DNA of 64,000 bases from Eumeta japonica (lineage: Eukaryota > Arthropoda > Insecta > Lepidoptera > Psychidae): the NCBI GenBank assembly GCA_005406025.1, contig BGZK01001327.1:62001-126000 (forward strand), given 5' to 3'. The notes under the pieces are model-generated. The model was not told the DNA's origin. It searched no databases and was given only the letters and a program-made list of their open reading frames with translations. The position numbers and the translations under genes were made by a program. Of the stretch, positions 61,193 to 64,000 are shown piece after piece. Every line of letters begins with the position of its first letter. Positions within the stretch are counted from its first letter, which is position 1.

Positions 61193-62442
61193 CTACAAAT
61201 ATAATGACATAGTTTTAAACGAATAATTTTGTCTATGTTTCCAAACTATCATAAACAGAACATACATTGTCAAGAATGATGGGTATATAGTGGGCATTCA
61301 ACAGCAATTTGCTATAACATAATGTTAGAAATTATTCACAATAATTGTAATATTAATGACTTTAGTTTATTTAAATGTCTCCAAAACCAAAAAGTCACTG
61401 TCGTCTATTAGTTTAAACATTTTGCTGGCATTTGAACAATTGAAAGTTTGCAAGATTGCAACGAAGCGAATATGGCCGAGAATGAACAGGATAAATGTCA
61501 GGTCTAAACGTAAAAGTTTAGGTATTGACTTCAGTATCACTTTAAATATGTTTATGGATTTAAGATACTTGAAATTTTCATTTTCAGAGTGGTGCTGGCG
61601 AAGAGCGCCAACGGAACCCTAACACGACCGATATTAGGATCCCGTGTATAGGCACTAGACCTTAATATATAAGGTATAAGCTTGAAATTTTCACATAATA
61701 TGTATTACTATGGTGGATATTTTAATAAATAAGAAAAAAATGTTTTTTTTTGGTTTTACTTTATGATAAAAATAACAATAAACACTGTAACTTAGTGTGA
61801 TTACAGTATTCCCTTGTATAAGCTTTAAACTAAAAAAAAAAAACAAATAGAACTGTTAAAAGTGTCGAGCCACACTTTAAGAATGGCGAACTGCATAAAC
61901 AAAAACACTATTTTTGGTACATAACACAAACACATAACCCTAACTGCATGAAAAAATATTACTATTGTTTTTTTTGGTGAATACATAAAACAAATAAATG
62001 TTTACTGTGATACGAACCCTCGGTGTGCGAGTGTGACCTGCACCTTTTCTATAGCTCTCTCTCTCTGTGTTAGAGAGAGCTAATTATATATATATATATA
62101 TTCATCGACAAATATATTTTAAATATCAATAAAATACTCTATTAAGTCTACTATTAAAGAAGTATGTCATAGCTTAAGGTTTGCTTGTTTCGACATAGAA
62201 CGTTATCTTGTTTGTATTTAAACTCTATGCATGACATATTGAATATTTGTTAATGATGATATAAAATTTTCTACTACACAACTATAAAATGTTCATAAAT
62301 TTTTCTTAGGCATCTGAGACGCCTAAGATAAAACCTATCACTACATTCTTGCTCTTAAAAACAACCCTTAAGTAAAGCGATAGAAAATAACTCCAATGCT
62401 ACCAAATGTATGCTTATGCATGCAGTCACGACAGCCCTGCGG

Positions 62443-62625
62443 TTAAGAGCGAGCCAACCGACTCAAGGTGCCGGAGTTGATCTTGACCATGGTAGAACTT
62501 ACAAGTTGAACCGAATTGAACCATTTGTTACATGCCACCGAGGGCATGTTAACGTCCCGGTCGTAGTCGTATTGACCCACCGCGCAACTTTTGTCTTTGC
62601 CGCGCAGCTTACTGAAATTCTGATT
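62443..62625 (-). pseudogene. possible piggyBac-like transposase fragment
   Basis: The minus strand reads KLRGKDKSCAVGQYDYDRDV and NMPSVACNKWFNSVQLVSS. The pattern RG...YDY...V.KW.N..V.LVSS faintly recalls a segment of piggyBac transposases after the catalytic core. It could instead be a cellular exon: ttcag precedes it and gtaagt follows QL. Confidence 0.3.
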
Positions 62626-62664
62626 TTTCAAATATATAGTCAAGTAAAATATTATTTTATTGTG

Positions 62665-62666
<2 letters not shown>

Positions 62667-62705
<39 letters not shown>
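62667..62705. repeat. (TA)n microsatellite
   Basis: About 19 pure AT repeats just upstream (minus-strand sense) of the piggyBac-like fragment. Confidence 0.95.
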
Positions 62706-62707
<2 letters not shown>

Positions 62708-64000
62708 TTAAAATTATTTGCCGACCGTTTTGACATTTTTACACAACGTTGTATTCATATACGCGAATTTTTTTATAACTAGCACTAGTCCCTGACTTCA
62801 TTTACGTATTTGTACTATTAAACCAAATAATTATACCAATTCTACAAATTTTTTCATTCATTGAAAGCTACATGATCTCCGAGTATATATAATCTATATT
62901 TTATTTTGACACTAGAATTTGCCCCGCCTTCGTCAAAATCACCGGTAGCGAAAACTAAACTGAAATTAAGGAGGAGAGCAGAATCGAGAGGCGAAATCGA
63001 GACCAAAATTGGAAATGTAACCAGGGTCGAGCTGGTGTATGGAACTGGGTCTGGAATCAGTATCGTGACCAGAATCGTAATCATCACAGCAACATCGATT
63101 GATAAAGGAAATACATTCCATTTCCATGCGGGCGAAGCCGCGGGCGCGTAGCTAGTCATTAAATATGTTTTCTATTAGAACACATTTAAATGACAAAAAC
63201 TCTTTTATGTCTAGTACAAGTTTAATAAATTTACCAGATATAGTTTAATATGACAGCAGTAAATACAAAGTTATTGCTTTTATTGTAAGTAACAATGTAA
63301 TCAATATAACAGGAATATATGTATTTACTGTCGTTACACTAAGTAATTAATTCTGAAACTTAATGAACTTTGCTTAAATATAATCGCAGTATGAGTAGTT
63401 ACCGTTCATATGCTATCTAATAAATATTTACTTAAATAAAAACAGACTTTGTTTATATAACCAAGTATGTGTACTACTCATATTAGCAGAAGTGGCAGAA
63501 GTAAAACACAAATAATGATACCGAACCTAGGAACTCTTTTTAAGTATATGTAAGTAAATAAATGCCCTTTATATTAAGGAAAAGGTATTGTAACACCAAC
63601 ATACAAGCGTTATCCTTATTGACAAAGGTTTTGGTACAATATTAAAATGACAGACAATAGTAATAGTTAACTACTAATTGTTAAAGTTAAAAATTAAACA
63701 TGTCAAAATATCGGTAATCTTAGAGATATTGGCATTTGTGACATTAATTTAATGTCATAAATGTCAATACATTTATGACTAACTTGTCAACTGCCGATTC
63801 CGAAGTTGAAACAAAGGTATTTTGAGGTATTTAGTTTTTAAATTTAACAGTTAATTATTTCAAATGGGTGTTTGAAGCACACTGTTGCATATCTATGTTT
63901 CGCTCAATTTGTAAAGAAATTATACTGCTGTTTATCGAACGAGCGGCAGGACGTATCTCCACATCCTAATGAACCTCGTCAAGGAGGTCTTTAGGAAGAG
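62706..64000. other. no gene recognised; repeat relic and open right end
   Basis: 62910-63155 is a repeat relic ending gcgggcgaagccgcgggcgc and gtagctagtc, with a cryptic hexanucleotide body. The last 160 bases are open on the plus strand after tttaacag (FAQFVKKLYCCLSNERQDV), too short to call. Confidence 0.4.

Noticed and set aside
62040..62100. CT and AT simple tracts that resemble a short hairpin
   Set aside because: The complementarity comes only from low-complexity agag/ctct runs.
1..64000. CRISPR arrays, operons, bacterial promoters
   Set aside because: The DNA is eukaryotic; the only regular repeat arrays are tandem satellites without spacers.

Overview
The window is AT-rich eukaryotic DNA with spliceosomal introns, no operons and many transposon relics. 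It is most likely from a moth or butterfly (Lepidoptera). The basis is a LINE 3' tail repeated at least seven times, other repeats that I recall from lepidopteran genomes, and two insect-like genes. That placement is inference; no search was run.

Two genes are secure. On the minus strand, 28194 down to 14528, is the whole coding region of supernumerary limbs (slmb, beta-TrCP/FBXW1). It has 11 coding exons that join in frame to 514 codons plus a stop, covering the dimerisation region, F-box and seven WD40 blades. On the plus strand, 32968-35310, is TTC1 (tetratricopeptide repeat protein 1), with 3 exons and 280 codons. The two genes diverge from a 4.8 kb spacer that holds a TIR element with an embedded tRNA-Ile-like sequence. 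Nothing in the window ties their functions together.

The flanks are accessory DNA. 1-9 kb is mostly noncoding with dispersed repeats and one possible minus-strand terminal exon (5792-5884). 9.4-13.6 kb is a three-level nest: a mariner broken by a LINE, itself broken by a hAT element. 36-44 kb holds SINE and LINE relics, a hAT-like MITE and a 2.4 kb minisatellite of 22-bp units. 44.8-47.5 kb has a foldback element carrying a MITE, a second MITE copy in inverse orientation, and a LINE tail. 52.7-54.9 kb is a nearly whole hAT element with a perfect 8-bp target duplication.

Between these, 48.3-55.8 kb on the plus strand holds a possible undescribed small gene: short exons, one of 12 nt, and two exons encoding a strongly Cys/Lys/Arg-rich protein with a duplicated motif. 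Its best frame-consistent model needs a 20-24 nt intron, so the structure is unsettled. From 56 kb to the end lie more repeats, a possible acidic terminal exon of a minus-strand gene (61058-61192) and a weak piggyBac-like fragment.
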